A stretch of 64,000 nucleotides of DNA from Rhodopseudomonas pentothenatexigens. Lineage in GTDB: Bacteria; Pseudomonadota; Alphaproteobacteria; Rhizobiales; Xanthobacteraceae. The stretch spans positions 62,001 to 126,000 of the forward strand of contig NZ_UFQQ01000003.1 in NCBI RefSeq assembly GCF_900218015.1, read 5' to 3'. Shown here piece after piece: positions 10,295 to 19,640 of this stretch. Both the position numbers and the translations under genes were made by a program. How positions within the stretch are numbered: position 1 is the first letter of the stretch; each line of letters starts with the position of its first letter. Below the pieces are notes generated by a model. That model had not been told where the DNA came from, did no database searches, and was given only the letters and a program-made list of their open reading frames with translations.

Positions 10295-11170
10295 ATGGCA
10301 CCACTAAAGGGCAAGACGCTGTTCATCACCGGGGCGAGCCGGGGCATTGGGCTCGCGATCGCGCTGCGGGCGGCGCGGGACGGGGCCAATGTGGCGATCG
10401 CGGCCAAGACCACCGAGCCGCATCCGAAGCTGAAGGGCACGATCTACACCGCCGCCGAAGAGATCGTCGCGGCCGGCGGCAAGGCGCTGCCGCTGGTCTG
10501 CGATATCCGCGACGAAGCGCAGGTGATCGACGCGATCGGCAAGACGGTGGCGGAGTTCGGCGTCATCGACATCTGCGTCAACAATGCCAGCGCGATCAGC
10601 CTGACCAATTCGCAGGCGACCGAGATGAAGCGCTACGACCTGATGATGGGGATCAACACCCGCGGCACCTTCATGGTGTCCAAATACTGCATCCCACATC
10701 TGAAGAAGGCCGCCAATCCGCACATCCTGATGCTGTCGCCGCCGCTCGACATGAAGGCAAAGTGGTTCGCGGCGTCGACCGCCTACACCATGGCGAAGTT
10801 CGGCATGAGCATGGTGGCGCTCGGCCTGTCCGGCGAGCTGAAGCAAGCCGGTGTCGCCGTCAACGCGCTGTGGCCGCGCACCACAATCGCCACGGCGGCG
10901 GTCGGCAATCTGCTCGGCGGCGACGCGATGATCCGCACCAGCCGCACGCCGGAGATCATGGGCGACGCCGCCCACGCGATCCTGACGAAGCCGGCACGCG
11001 ACTTCACCGGCCAGTTCTGCATCGACGACAGCGTGCTGTACGAGGCCGGCGTGCGCGACTTCGAGCCGTACCGGGTCGATCCGAGCGTGCAGCTGATGTC
11101 CGACTTCTTCGTCCCCGACGACGACGTTCCCCCGCCCGGCGTGACCGTCGCGCCGCTGCCGATGGGATAG
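10295..11170 (+). CDS. SDR family oxidoreductase (HSDL2-like)
   Basis: Short-chain dehydrogenase/reductase of 291 residues. It has the nucleotide motif TGASRGIG (12-19), the NNAS motif (about 96-99) and the catalytic Tyr164-x-x-x-Lys168 in AYTMAK. The insert around PHPKLKGTIYTAAEEI after the first Rossmann strands is characteristic of the HSDL2-like group linked to lipid or acyl metabolism. ATG 10295 follows GGGAGAGG. Substrate unknown. It sits close to a GST and a thioredoxin-fold isomerase, a neighbourhood that suggests xenobiotic or lipid metabolism, but this is weak evidence. Confidence 0.9.
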   Translation: MAPLKGKTLFITGASRGIGLAIALRAARDGANVAIAAKTTEPHPKLKGTIYTAAEEIVAAGGKALPLVCDIRDEAQVIDAIGKTVAEFGVIDICVNNASAISLTNSQATEMKRYDLMMGINTRGTFMVSKYCIPHLKKAANPHILMLSPPLDMKAKWFAASTAYTMAKFGMSMVALGLSGELKQAGVAVNALWPRTTIATAAVGNLLGGDAMIRTSRTPEIMGDAAHAILTKPARDFTGQFCIDDSVLYEAGVRDFEPYRVDPSVQLMSDFFVPDDDVPPPGVTVAPLPMG

Positions 11171-11190
11171 GCTCTCCCCAAGCACAGAGC

Positions 11191-11220
11191 GCTCCCTCTC
11201 CCGCGAGCGGGAGAGGGAGC
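11191..11220. terminator. bidirectional terminator-like hairpin / 'CCTCTCCCGC' repeat
   Basis: GCTCCCTCTCCCGC-GA-GCGGGAGAGGGAGC is a perfect 14-bp inverted repeat between two convergent genes. Variants occur at 60361-60382 and 60461-60484. It may serve as terminator for both genes, although no T-run follows. Confidence 0.6.
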
Positions 11221-11265
11221 TGTCGTGCTTGGCGCGTCGATCGTTGTTTTCATCGAAGCTGTTAC

Positions 11266-11934
11266 TTACGCCTTGCCGATCTCGTAAGGCCCGCCTTTTT
11301 CCAGCGCGCGGTTGTAGGCGGGGCGGGCGTGGATGCGTTCGAGCCAGGCCAGCGCCTTGGGATAGCGCTGGTCGAGACCGCCGCGTGAGGCGGCGGCTTC
11401 CAGCGGGAAACTCATCTGGATGTCGGCGGCGGTGAATTCGTCGCCGGCGAAATACGCGGCCTTGCCGAGTTCGCTCTCCCAATAATCCATATGCAGCTTG
11501 AGCTGCGGATCGACGAAGCCGGTCAGCGCGCCGGACGCCACCATCTTCACCAATGGCCGCACCAGCGCCGGCGCGCGCTTCGGCATCATCGAGAACAGCA
11601 GCTTCAGCAGCAGCGGCGGCATCGCCGATCCCTCGGCATAGTGCAGCCAGTAGGTGTAGCGCAGCCGTTCCGGAGTGTTTGGCGGCGGGATCAGCCGGCC
11701 GTCCCCGTAGGTGCCGACGATATATTCGATGATGGCGCCGGACTCGGCGATGGTGTTGCCGCTGTCGGTAATCACCGGGGACTTGCCGAGCGGATGCACG
11801 GCGCGCAGCTCCTTCGGCGCCATCATGTCCGGCTGCCGCTGATAGCGCTTGATCTCGTAAGGGGTGCCGAGCTCCTCCAGGAGCCACAGCACGCGTTGCG
11901 AGCGGGAGTTGTTGAGGTGATGGACGGTCAGCAT
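11266..11934 (-). CDS. glutathione S-transferase family protein
   Basis: Cytosolic GST of 222 residues from the ATG at 11934. The N-terminal thioredoxin-like domain starts LTVHHLNNSRSQRVLWLLEEL, with the Ser-Arg-Ser segment at the catalytic position, then GKSPVITDSGNTIAESGAIIEYI, which holds the cis-Pro and the glutathione-binding Glu-Ser pair. The all-helical C-terminal domain follows. A frame extension upstream to 12030 adds 32 residues without family resemblance and is rejected. Substrate unknown. Confidence 0.9.
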   Translation of the reverse strand: MLTVHHLNNSRSQRVLWLLEELGTPYEIKRYQRQPDMMAPKELRAVHPLGKSPVITDSGNTIAESGAIIEYIVGTYGDGRLIPPPNTPERLRYTYWLHYAEGSAMPPLLLKLLFSMMPKRAPALVRPLVKMVASGALTGFVDPQLKLHMDYWESELGKAAYFAGDEFTAADIQMSFPLEAAASRGGLDQRYPKALAWLERIHARPAYNRALEKGGPYEIGKA

Positions 11935-12149
11935 GTCGCGAAGATCCCGGATGTCTGTCAGTGATTGAAGCGGCACCAGCCGTGAGAACGTGCTCCGCCT
12001 TAGCAGAGTTTCCGCGGCGCGGGACATCACAGTTCCGAAGATTGCGGACCTCGCCCCCGACCCGGTTGATCGGTCGCGGCAGACGCGCTACGGTCTTCGT
12101 AGAATGACGACAATCATATAAGGCGACCCCGCCGCTGCCGGAGGAGACC

Positions 12150-12752
12150 ATGACCCAGCCCGCCCCGCAATTCCTGTTCGACTTCGGCAGCCCCAACGCC
12201 TTCCTGGCCCACGAGGCGATCCCGGCGATCGAGCGGCGGATCGGCGCCAAATTCGACTACGTGCCGGTGCTGCTCGGCGGCATCTTCAAGGCCACCAACA
12301 ACAAGTCCCCGGCGGAGACGCTGGCTGGCATCAAGAACAAGCGCGAATTCCACGCGCTCGAAACCGAGCGCTTCCTGAAGCGCTACGCGGTCAAGCCGTA
12401 TGTCTGGAATCCGCATTTTCCGGTCAACACGCTCAACCTGATGCGTGCCGCGGTCGCGGCGCAGCTCGAAGGCGTGTTCGAGGCGTATGTGGAGGCCGCG
12501 TTCCACCATATGTGGGTCGAGCCGAAGAAGATGGATGATCTCGAAGTCGCCGCGGCAGCGCTGTCGTCCTCCGGGCTCGACGGCAAGGCCCTGCTGACCC
12601 GTGCGCAGGAGCCGGAGGTGAAGGCGAAGCTGATCGCCAACACCGAAGACGCCGTGCAGCGCGGCGCGTTCGGCTCGCCGACCTTCTTCGTCGGCAAGGA
12701 GATGTTCTTCGGCAAGGAACAGCTTCGCGACGTCGAAGAGATGTACGGCTAG
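12150..12752 (+). CDS. 2-hydroxychromene-2-carboxylate isomerase family (DsbA-like thioredoxin fold)
   Basis: Protein of 200 residues of the kappa-GST/2-hydroxychromene-2-carboxylate isomerase family. It opens with FLFDFGSPNAFLAHEA, where the Ser of the FxSP-like motif is the catalytic glutathione-contacting residue in the family. It ends with GAFGSPTFFVGKEMFFGKEQL, the conserved cis-Pro region with FGxxxL. A strong ribosome binding site (GGAGGAG) precedes ATG 12150. In naphthalene degraders the enzyme is NahD; here no other naphthalene genes are present, so a general glutathione-dependent isomerase or oxidoreductase role is all that can be said. Divergent from the GST gene. Confidence 0.85.
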   Translation: MTQPAPQFLFDFGSPNAFLAHEAIPAIERRIGAKFDYVPVLLGGIFKATNNKSPAETLAGIKNKREFHALETERFLKRYAVKPYVWNPHFPVNTLNLMRAAVAAQLEGVFEAYVEAAFHHMWVEPKKMDDLEVAAAALSSSGLDGKALLTRAQEPEVKAKLIANTEDAVQRGAFGSPTFFVGKEMFFGKEQLRDVEEMYG

Positions 12753-12801
12753 CTTCAATCGAGATCTGCGCTCGCAACGACGGGGACAACGGGAGACGCC
12801 A

Positions 12802-13539
12802 ATGCAGCCACGCAACGCCACCGTCGCGGTGATCGGAGCCGGCGATTACATCGGGGCGGAAATCGCCAAGAAGTTTGCTGCCGAGGGCTTCACCGTGTTC
12901 GCCGGCCGGCGCAACGGGGAGAAGCTTGCGCCGCTGGTGGCGGAGATCGAGGCGGCCGGCGGCAAGATCGTCGCGCGCTCGCTCGATGCACGCAAAGAAG
13001 ACGAGGTGACGGCATTCCTCAACGACGCCGACGCCCATGCGCCGCTGGAGGTGACGATCTTCAACGTCGGCGCCAACGTCAATTTCCCGATCCTGGAGAC
13101 CACCGATCGGGTGTTCCGCAAGGTCTGGGAGATGGCGTGCTGGGCCGGCTTCGTGTCGGGACGGGAGTCGGCGCGGCTGATGCTGGCGCGCGGGCAGGGC
13201 AAGATCTTCTTCACTGGCGCGACCGCGTCCCTGCGCGGCGGCTCGGGCTTCGCCGCCTTCGCCTCCGCCAAATTCGGGCTGCGGGCGGTGGCGCAGTCGA
13301 TGGCGCGTGAGCTGATGCCGAAGAATATCCATGTCGCGCATCTGATCATCGATTCCGGCGTCGACACCGCCTGGGTGCGCGAGCGCCGCGAGCAGATGTT
13401 CGGCAAGGACGCCCTCGCCAACCCAGATTTGCTGATGCCGCCGGCAGCCGTCGCCGGCGCCTATTGGCAGCTCTATCAGCAGCCGAAAAGCGCCTGGACC
13501 TTCGAGATGGAGATCCGTCCCTACGGCGAGAAGTGGTGA
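12802..13539 (+). CDS. SDR-fold protein with altered active site
   Basis: Rossmann-fold protein of 245 residues, clearly of the short-chain dehydrogenase superfamily by layout. The usual TGxxxGIG reads IGAGDYIG (11-18) and NNAG reads FNVG (87-90). The catalytic YxxxK reads FASAK (Phe153, Lys157), so the Tyr proton donor is missing. A Ser-containing stretch TGATASLRGG precedes it as usual. Start ATG 12802 has GGGAGA upstream. It follows the isomerase gene by 49 bp and is probably in the same transcript. Either a non-canonical enzyme or a binding protein; substrate unknown. Confidence 0.8.
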   Translation: MQPRNATVAVIGAGDYIGAEIAKKFAAEGFTVFAGRRNGEKLAPLVAEIEAAGGKIVARSLDARKEDEVTAFLNDADAHAPLEVTIFNVGANVNFPILETTDRVFRKVWEMACWAGFVSGRESARLMLARGQGKIFFTGATASLRGGSGFAAFASAKFGLRAVAQSMARELMPKNIHVAHLIIDSGVDTAWVRERREQMFGKDALANPDLLMPPAAVAGAYWQLYQQPKSAWTFEMEIRPYGEKW

Positions 13540-14053
13540 GGGGCATTTCTGCCGCCAGGTGCGCTGGCGCGGCTGCGGCCTGTTGCGTGCCGAGGAGCAT
13601 GTCGAAGGCGTTCTGGGATCGACCGGTCAGGGGAGGCGAGGCGGCCAAGCCGCCGGTGATCCAGTCGCGAGTAAGGAGTGCCGCCCGGCTCGGTTCCGTG
13701 GCTGCGGTTGATCCATACTCGTCTTGAGGCCTGCGCGCTGGACTGCGGCGGAGCGTCAGCGCACCCTCGAATGGGCGAATGAAAGTCATTCGCTGAGTTT
13801 TGCCTCATTCTTTGGTCTAGGGCCGTGATCCGGCGCTCCGGCCAACCTCGTGCGCAGCCGAGGGTGACAGACGCAAGTCGTGATGGTTCTTGCAATTTCG
13901 AGGCATTTCATCGAAAAGCACGAGGTGTCGATCGCACCGCACAAAACGCCCATTGCAGTGGCGCGAATTTGGGCATTTTGATCTCGATCAAACGTGCGGT
14001 CCCGAAACCGGGGATGGTGCAGTCACCTGCCCGCCGAAGAAAAGATTGATCAG
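13540..14053. other. non-coding stretch upstream of fixN
   Basis: About 510 bp with no credible gene. It holds an 8-bp hairpin (GCGAATGA-AAG-TCATTCGC at 13775-13793, followed by TGAGTTTT), which could end the upstream transcript, and near its right end the FNR/FixK box of the fix operon (separate entry). Short open frames here lack ribosome binding sites and recognisable products. Confidence 0.6.
13978..13991 (+). promoter_or_regulatory. FNR/FixK-type operator of fixNOQP
   Basis: TTGATCTCGATCAA is a perfect match to the FNR/FixK consensus TTGAT-N4-ATCAA. It lies 63-76 bp upstream of the fixN ATG. If it acts at the usual -41.5 position the transcript would begin near 14026. This implies oxygen-dependent activation by an FNR- or FixK-type regulator, which is not encoded in this window. 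Confidence 0.9.
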
Positions 14054-15700
14054 ATGAATCAAGCCCTGAATTCGAAGCGGATCACCCTTGGCGAGGGTGG
14101 TCTCACGGTCGTGTTCGCATTGACCACGGTCCTGTCCATCTACGCGGCGATCTTCGCCAAGGATGCTCCCTTCGCATTTCATGCCGCGCTCGCGGCTGCG
14201 TTCAGCGCCTGGGCGGTGTTCGCGATCATCGTTCGGCACCGCAGCCGCTCGGGGCTGCCGCCGCAGGAGATCAACGGGGTTCCGAATTACAACCTCGGAC
14301 CGATCAAGTTCATGTCCTTCATGGCGATGTTCTGGGGCATCGCCGGCTTCACCGCCGGCCTCTACATCGCTCTGGAACTGGCCTATCCCGGCCTCAACAT
14401 CGCCCAATGGGTGAATTTCGGGCGGCTGCGGCCGCTGCACACCTCGGCGGTGATCTTCGCCTTCGGCGGCAACGTGCTGCTGGCGACCTCGTTCTACGTC
14501 GTCCAGAAGACGACGCGGGCGCGCCTCGCCGGTGACCTCGCCCCCTGGTTCGTCGCCATCGGCTACAACTTCTTCATCGTGATCGCCGGCACCGGCTATC
14601 TGCTCGGCGTCACCCAATCGAAAGAATACGCCGAGCCGGAATGGTACGCCGACCTGTGGCTGACCATCGTCTGGGTCACCTATCTGCTGGTGTTCCTGGC
14701 GACGCTGATGAAGCGCAAAGAGCCGCACATCTACGTGGCGAACTGGTTCTATCTCGCCTTCATCATCACCATCGCGGTGCTGCATCTCGGCAACAACCCG
14801 ACGCTGCCGGTCAGCCTGCTCGGCTCGAAGTCCTACATCGCCTGGTCGGGCGTGCAGGACGCGATGTTCCAGTGGTGGTACGGCCACAACGCGGTCGGCT
14901 TCTTCCTGACCGCCGGCTTCCTCGGCATCATGTACTACTTCATCCCGAAGCGGGCGGAGCGGCCGGTGTATTCCTATCGGCTGTCGATCATCCACTTTTG
15001 GGCGCTGATCTTCCTGTACATCTGGGCCGGTCCGCATCATCTGCACTACACGGCTCTGCCGGATTGGACGCAGACGCTGGGCATGACGTTCTCGATCATG
15101 CTGTGGATGCCGTCCTGGGGCGGCATGATCAACGGTCTGATGACGCTGTCGGGCGCGTGGGATAAGCTCCGCACCGACCCCGTGCTGCGCATGATGGTGG
15201 TGTCGGTCGCCTTCTACGGCATGTCGACCTTCGAAGGTCCGATGATGGCCATCAAGGCGGTCAACTCGCTCAGCCACTACACCGACTGGACCATCGGACA
15301 CGTCCACTCCGGCGCGCTCGGCTGGGTCGGCTTCGTGTCGTTCGGCGCGCTGTACTGCCTGGTGCCGTGGATCTGGGGCCGCAAGCAGCTCTACAGCATC
15401 CGACTGGTGAACTGGCACTTCTGGATCGCCACCCTCGGCATCGTGCTCTACATCTCGGCGATGTGGGTGTCGGGCATCCTGCAGGGCCTGATGTGGCGAG
15501 CCTACACCTCGCTCGGCTTCCTGGAATACTCGTTCATCGAGACCGTCGAAGCCATGCATCCGTTCTACGCCATCCGCGCCGCCGGCGGCGGGTTGTTCCT
15601 GATCGGCGCGCTGATCATGGCCTACAATCTCTGGATGACGGTTCGCGTCGGCGAGTCGTCCGAGGCCGAGCCTCGGGTCGCCCTGCAGCCCGCCGAGTAA
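14054..15700 (+). CDS. fixN (ccoN): cytochrome c oxidase cbb3-type, subunit I
   Basis: Catalytic subunit of the high-affinity cbb3 oxidase in the inner membrane, carrying the low-spin heme b and the heme b3-CuB centre. The 548 residues have about 12 membrane spans. Conserved pieces include [27 protein letters not shown] (CuB ligand His with the cross-linked Tyr region), [14 protein letters not shown] (His-His of CuB) and the late histidines in [21 protein letters not shown]. The ATG at 14054 is preferred; a GTG start just after the FNR box would lie inside the promoter. First gene of fixNOQP. Confidence 0.97.
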   Translation: MNQALNSKRITLGEGGLTVVFALTTVLSIYAAIFAKDAPFAFHAALAAAFSAWAVFAIIVRHRSRSGLPPQEINGVPNYNLGPIKFMSFMAMFWGIAGFTAGLYIALELAYPGLNIAQWVNFGRLRPLHTSAVIFAFGGNVLLATSFYVVQKTTRARLAGDLAPWFVAIGYNFFIVIAGTGYLLGVTQSKEYAEPEWYADLWLTIVWVTYLLVFLATLMKRKEPHIYVANWFYLAFIITIAVLHLGNNPTLPVSLLGSKSYIAWSGVQDAMFQWWYGHNAVGFFLTAGFLGIMYYFIPKRAERPVYSYRLSIIHFWALIFLYIWAGPHHLHYTALPDWTQTLGMTFSIMLWMPSWGGMINGLMTLSGAWDKLRTDPVLRMMVVSVAFYGMSTFEGPMMAIKAVNSLSHYTDWTIGHVHSGALGWVGFVSFGALYCLVPWIWGRKQLYSIRLVNWHFWIATLGIVLYISAMWVSGILQGLMWRAYTSLGFLEYSFIETVEAMHPFYAIRAAGGGLFLIGALIMAYNLWMTVRVGESSEAEPRVALQPAE

Positions 15701-15712
15701 GGAGAGCAATTC

Positions 15713-16447
15713 ATGTCTATCTGGGCTCGGCACAAAATCTTCGAGACCAACTCCGTCGTTCTGATCGTCGGCATTCTGATCGTCGTCGCGATCGGCGGTC
15801 TGGTCGAGATCACGCCGCTTTTCTACCTGAAGAGCACGATCGAAAAGGTGGACGGGATGCGTCCCTACACCCCGCTCGAGCTCGCCGGGCGCAACGTCTA
15901 CATCCGCGAGGGGTGCTATCTGTGCCACTCGCAGATGATCCGTCCGCTGCGCGACGAAATCGAGCGCTACGGCCACTACTCGCTGGCCGCGGAATCGATG
16001 TACGATCATCCGTTCCAGTGGGGCTCCAAGCGCACCGGTCCGGACCTCGCGCGGGTCGGCGGCAAGTACTCCGACGACTGGCACGTGGCGCATCTGAAGA
16101 ATCCGCGCTCGATCGTGCCGCAGTCGGTGATGCCGAACTACGCCTTCCTGGCCGACAGCAAGGTCGATCTCGCGAGCCTCGCCGATCACCTCAAGACCAA
16201 CCGCACCCTCGGCGTTCCCTATACCGACGAGGACATCGCCAAGGCGGCGTCCGACGCCAAGGCGCAGCTCGATCCCGAGGGCGCCGAAGCGGCGGACCTG
16301 ATGAAGCGCTACCCGAAGGCTGTGGTGCGCAATTTCGACGGTCAGTCCGGCGATCCGACGGAGCTCGACGCGCTGGTCGCCTACCTGCAGATGCTCGGCA
16401 CCCTGGTCGACTTCAAGCTGTACGACGAAAAAGCCAACCTTCGCTGA
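15713..16447 (+). CDS. fixO (ccoO): cytochrome c oxidase cbb3-type, subunit II (mono-heme)
   Basis: Membrane-anchored mono-heme cytochrome c subunit, 244 residues. One N-terminal membrane helix (about 13-35), then a periplasmic domain with the heme site CYLCH (Cys68 to His72) and the family sequence [10 protein letters not shown] right after it. The axial Met is probably in SVMPNYAF. Start ATG 15713 has AAGGAGAG in the 12-bp gap after fixN, so translation is tightly linked. Electrons pass from FixP through FixO to FixN. Confidence 0.97.
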   Translation: MSIWARHKIFETNSVVLIVGILIVVAIGGLVEITPLFYLKSTIEKVDGMRPYTPLELAGRNVYIREGCYLCHSQMIRPLRDEIERYGHYSLAAESMYDHPFQWGSKRTGPDLARVGGKYSDDWHVAHLKNPRSIVPQSVMPNYAFLADSKVDLASLADHLKTNRTLGVPYTDEDIAKAASDAKAQLDPEGAEAADLMKRYPKAVVRNFDGQSGDPTELDALVAYLQMLGTLVDFKLYDEKANLR

Positions 16448-16456
16448 GGCGGCGAC

Positions 16457-16621
16457 ATGAAAGCGATCATCTACTTCGACAATATCGCGTCCAGTCTGGT
16501 CACGAGCTGGTGGACGCCGCTGTTCATGGCCATCTTCGTCGCCATCGTGGTGTATGCGCTCTGGCCGAAAAACCAGAAGGCGTTCGACGAGGCCGCCCGG
16601 ATGCCGCTGCGAGAGGACTGA
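16457..16621 (+). CDS. fixQ (ccoQ): cbb3 oxidase small subunit IV
   Basis: Small membrane protein of 54 residues between fixO and fixP. One hydrophobic segment (about 20-36, TPLFMAIFVAIVVYALWP) is followed by a charged tail that includes NQKAFDEAARMPLRED, typical of CcoQ. It stabilises the oxidase complex in other bacteria. ATG 16457 follows GGCGAC, 9 bp after the fixO stop. Confidence 0.93.
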   Translation: MKAIIYFDNIASSLVTSWWTPLFMAIFVAIVVYALWPKNQKAFDEAARMPLRED

Positions 16622-16627
16622 GACGTC

Positions 16628-17509
16628 ATGGCTGACCACGCACACCACGCCGAAATCGACAAGGTTACCGGCACCGCCACCACCGGCCACGAATGGGACG
16701 GTATCAAGGAACTGAACACGCCGCTGCCGCGGTGGTGGATCTGGACCTTCTACGCCACCATCATCTGGTCGATCGGCTACTTCATCGTCTATCCGGCCTG
16801 GCCGATGATGAATGGCTATACCCGCGGCCTGTTCGGCTACTCGTCGCGCGCGGAGCTCGATGTCGATCTGGCCAAGCTGAATCAGGTTCGCGGTGAGAAG
16901 ATGGCGGCGCTGTCGACCGCCTCGCTCGAGGAGATCGAGAAGAACCCCGCGCTGCTGGCGCTGGCTCGTGCCAAGGGCAAGGTGGTGTTCGGCGATAATT
17001 GCGCGCCGTGCCACGGCTCCGGTGCCGCCGGCGGCAAGGGGTTCCCGAACCTGAACGACGACGATTGGCTCTGGGGCGGCTCGCTCGAGCAGATCGAGAA
17101 GACCATCAAGTACGGCGCCCGCTCCGGCAACGACGATGGCCACATGGGCAACATGCTGGCGTTCGGCAAGGACGGCGTGCTGACCAAGGAGCAGATCGTC
17201 GAGGTCGCCAACTACGTTCGTTCGCTGTCCGGTCTGTCGACCCGGCCGGGTGTCGATCTCGCCGCCGGCAAGCAGGTCTTCGCCGACAATTGCGTCGCCT
17301 GTCACGGCGAGGACGCCAAGGGCAATCAGGAGCTCGGCGCGCCGAACCTGACCGACCGGATCTGGCTGTACGGCAGCGACGAGGCGACGATCATCGAAAC
17401 CGTCACCAACGGCCGTGCCGGCGTGATGCCGGCGTGGATCGGACGTCTCGATCCGACGACCATCAAGGCGATGGCGGTCTACGTCCACTCGCTCGGCGGC
17501 GGCAAATAG
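16628..17509 (+). CDS. fixP (ccoP): cytochrome c oxidase cbb3-type, subunit III (di-heme)
   Basis: Di-heme cytochrome c subunit of 293 residues that receives electrons from soluble cytochrome c or bc1. The cytoplasmic N-terminus holds ELNTPLPRWW, followed by one membrane helix (about 38-58, WTFYATIIWSIGYFIVYPAW). The heme sites are CAPCH (125-129) and CVACH (222-226), each in its own cytochrome c domain. It starts 6 bp after fixQ. The stop codon sits inside a GC-rich hairpin (separate entry). Confidence 0.97.
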   Translation: MADHAHHAEIDKVTGTATTGHEWDGIKELNTPLPRWWIWTFYATIIWSIGYFIVYPAWPMMNGYTRGLFGYSSRAELDVDLAKLNQVRGEKMAALSTASLEEIEKNPALLALARAKGKVVFGDNCAPCHGSGAAGGKGFPNLNDDDWLWGGSLEQIEKTIKYGARSGNDDGHMGNMLAFGKDGVLTKEQIVEVANYVRSLSGLSTRPGVDLAAGKQVFADNCVACHGEDAKGNQELGAPNLTDRIWLYGSDEATIIETVTNGRAGVMPAWIGRLDPTTIKAMAVYVHSLGGGK

Positions 17510-17516
17510 CCGCCGC
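17496..17516 (+). other. intercistronic hairpin at the end of fixP
   Basis: GCGGCGGC-AAATA-GCCGCCGC, a perfect 8-bp stem that contains the fixP stop codon in its loop region. No T-run follows, so it is more likely an mRNA-stability or partial-termination element between fixNOQP and fixGHIS than a true terminator. Confidence 0.45.
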
Positions 17517-17622
17517 TCCGACGGGCGCGCGGGACCTGCGTGTTGGGGGGCACGCGAGGATTTGATCCGCGCGCTCGGAATAGAGCTTGCGCTCGACGCT
17601 GGAAGGGAAAAGAACCCTCGCT

Positions 17623-19086
17623 ATGAACAAGCCCCTGCGCGCGGCCGATCTGCAGCCCGACGACGATGGTCCGCTGTACACGGCACAGAAGAAAATCTTC
17701 CCGCAAAGCGTCTCCGGTCCGTTCCGGCGGATCAAATGGATCCTGATGGCGGTCTGCCTCGGGATCTATTACTTTTTGCCGTTCGTGCGCTGGAACCGCG
17801 GTCTGGGCGCGCCCGATCAGGCGGTGCTGATCGACCTCGCCAACAACCGGTTCTATTTCTTCGCCATCGAGCTGTGGCCGCAGGAAATCTATTATTTCAC
17901 CGGCCTGCTGATCGTCGCCGCCATCGTGCTGTTCCTGATGAATGCGCTCGGCGGCCGGGTGTGGTGCGGCTATCTCTGCCCGCAGACGGTGTGGACCGAC
18001 CTGTTCTACGCGGTCGAACGGTTCGTCGAGGGCGACCGCCGCGAGCGGATGCGTAAAGCCGGCGAAGGCTTCAAGCTGCAGCGCGCCGCTGAAGTGGCGC
18101 TCAAGCACTCGATTTGGCTGATGATCGCCTGGTGGACCGGCGGCGCCTGGGTGTTGTACTTCGCCGATGCGCCGACCCTGATCAAGGAACTGGTCACCTT
18201 CGACGCGCCGATGGTGGCATATATCTGGATCGGCATCCTTACCTTCACGACCTACACGCTGGCCGGCTTCATGCGGGAGCAGGTCTGCGTCTACATGTGC
18301 CCGTGGCCGCGAATCCAAGCGGCGCTCACCGACGAATGGGCGCTCAACGTCACCTACAAATACGACCGCGGCGAAAAACGCTCGTCGCTGAAGAAGGCGG
18401 CGCAGCTGCGCGCGCTCGGGGAGCCGGTCGGCGATTGCGTCGACTGCAACCAGTGCGTCGCGGTGTGTCCGACCGGGATCGACATCCGCAACGGGCCGCA
18501 GCTCGACTGCATCCAGTGCGGCCTGTGCATCGATGCCTGCGACAACGTGATGAAGAAGATCGGCCGCCCGACCCGGCTGATCGGCTACGACAACGACATC
18601 AACATCCATCGCAGGATGGAAGGCAAGCCGGAGATCTTCAAGCCGATCCGCGCCCGCACGGTGGTTTACACGCTGATCATCGTCGCGATCGGCGGCGCCA
18701 TGCTGTACAAGCTGGCGAACCGCACCCTGCTCGACGTCAACGTTCTGCACGACCGCAACCCGGTCGCGGTGCGGCTGTCCGATGGCTCGGTCCGAAACGG
18801 CTACACCATCCGCTTCCTGAACAAGCGCGGATTCGATCGCGTCGTCGCGGTCGACGTCGAGGGGCCGCCGAACGCGGTGATCCACGTGGTCGGTGCGGAC
18901 TCGATCACCCCGGATCGGCCGATGATCGTGCTCGGGCGCGACACCACCACCGAACTGCGGGTGCTGGTCGACTCCAATACCAATGCCAATGACGACGTGC
19001 CGCAGTCGGTACCGGTGACGTTCCACGTCACCGATATCGGACTCGGCGAGGTCGCCTCCACCAAGGATGTGTTCGTCACGCCCTGA
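17623..19086 (+). CDS. fixG (ccoG): cytochrome c oxidase accessory protein, 4Fe-4S ferredoxin type
   Basis: Membrane protein of 487 residues needed for cbb3 assembly, in known cases as a cupric reductase that supplies Cu(I). Several membrane helices lie in the first ~220 residues, including GGRVWCGYLCPQTVWTD and EQVCVYMCPWPRIQ with conserved Cys-Pro pairs. Two 4Fe-4S clusters follow: CVDCNQCVAVCPTG (272-285) and CIQCGLCIDACD. An Ig-like C-terminal domain is on the periplasmic side. ATG 17623 gives the usual start; an upstream in-frame start adds 12 residues only. Confidence 0.95.
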   Translation: MNKPLRAADLQPDDDGPLYTAQKKIFPQSVSGPFRRIKWILMAVCLGIYYFLPFVRWNRGLGAPDQAVLIDLANNRFYFFAIELWPQEIYYFTGLLIVAAIVLFLMNALGGRVWCGYLCPQTVWTDLFYAVERFVEGDRRERMRKAGEGFKLQRAAEVALKHSIWLMIAWWTGGAWVLYFADAPTLIKELVTFDAPMVAYIWIGILTFTTYTLAGFMREQVCVYMCPWPRIQAALTDEWALNVTYKYDRGEKRSSLKKAAQLRALGEPVGDCVDCNQCVAVCPTGIDIRNGPQLDCIQCGLCIDACDNVMKKIGRPTRLIGYDNDINIHRRMEGKPEIFKPIRARTVVYTLIIVAIGGAMLYKLANRTLLDVNVLHDRNPVAVRLSDGSVRNGYTIRFLNKRGFDRVVAVDVEGPPNAVIHVVGADSITPDRPMIVLGRDTTTELRVLVDSNTNANDDVPQSVPVTFHVTDIGLGEVASTKDVFVTP

Positions 19087-19106
19087 TTCGAAGTCGGAGC
19101 CGTCTC

Positions 19107-19607
19107 ATGAACCGATCGGAACCATCGCCTCGTCCTCTCACCGGCAAGGTCGTCCTGGCGCTGCTCGTCGCCTTCTTCGGCATCGTGTTCGGCGTCAACG
19201 GACTGATGATGGCGCTGGCGATCAAGACGCTGCCGGGCACCGAGGTCGACAGCGCTTACGCCGCCAGTCTGGCTTACGAACGCGAGATCATCGCCGCGCG
19301 CGACCAGGATCGGCGCGGCTGGAAGGTCGACGCCAAGGTCGAGCGCAAACCGAACGGCGCCGCGGTGCTTCAGGTCGAGGCGCGCGACAAGGCCGGCCTG
19401 CCACTGGCCGGTCTGAGCTTCTTCGGCCGTCTGGAGCGGCCGTCCGACAAGCGGTTCGACCGCGAGGTGACGTTGGCGGAAGTCGGCGGCGGGATCTATC
19501 GCGGCAACGCCGATAGTGTGCTGCCCGGGCGCTGGGATCTGGTGCTGGAAGGGGATCAAGGCGGCATCCGCATGTTCCTCTCCAAGAACAAGCTGTTGCT
19601 GAACTGA
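19107..19607 (+). CDS. fixH (ccoH): cbb3 oxidase assembly protein FixH
   Basis: Single-span membrane protein of 166 residues. The N-terminal helix (about 14-41, KVVLALLVAFFGIVFGVNGLMMA) has the usual short polar lead. The rest is a periplasmic beta-rich domain with the family pattern SLAYEREIIAARDQDRRGW. It is required for cbb3 oxidase maturation and found between fixG and fixI as expected. Start ATG 19107 lies 20 bp after fixG. Confidence 0.93.
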   Translation: MNRSEPSPRPLTGKVVLALLVAFFGIVFGVNGLMMALAIKTLPGTEVDSAYAASLAYEREIIAARDQDRRGWKVDAKVERKPNGAAVLQVEARDKAGLPLAGLSFFGRLERPSDKRFDREVTLAEVGGGIYRGNADSVLPGRWDLVLEGDQGGIRMFLSKNKLLLN

Positions 19608-19640
19608 CGCCGATCCGGCAGGCGTGACGAGGATCGCCGA

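Noticed and set aside
14046-14062. TTGATCAGATGAATCAA at the fixN start as a second FNR box
   Set aside because: The half-sites are 7 bp apart rather than 4, and the sequence overlaps the start codon.
13988-17488. Minus-strand open frame of 1166 codons opposite fixNOQP
   Set aside because: Antisense shadow of the fix genes: product is Arg/His/Asp-rich with no domains, and the plus-strand genes are certain. Long antisense frames are expected in GC-rich DNA.
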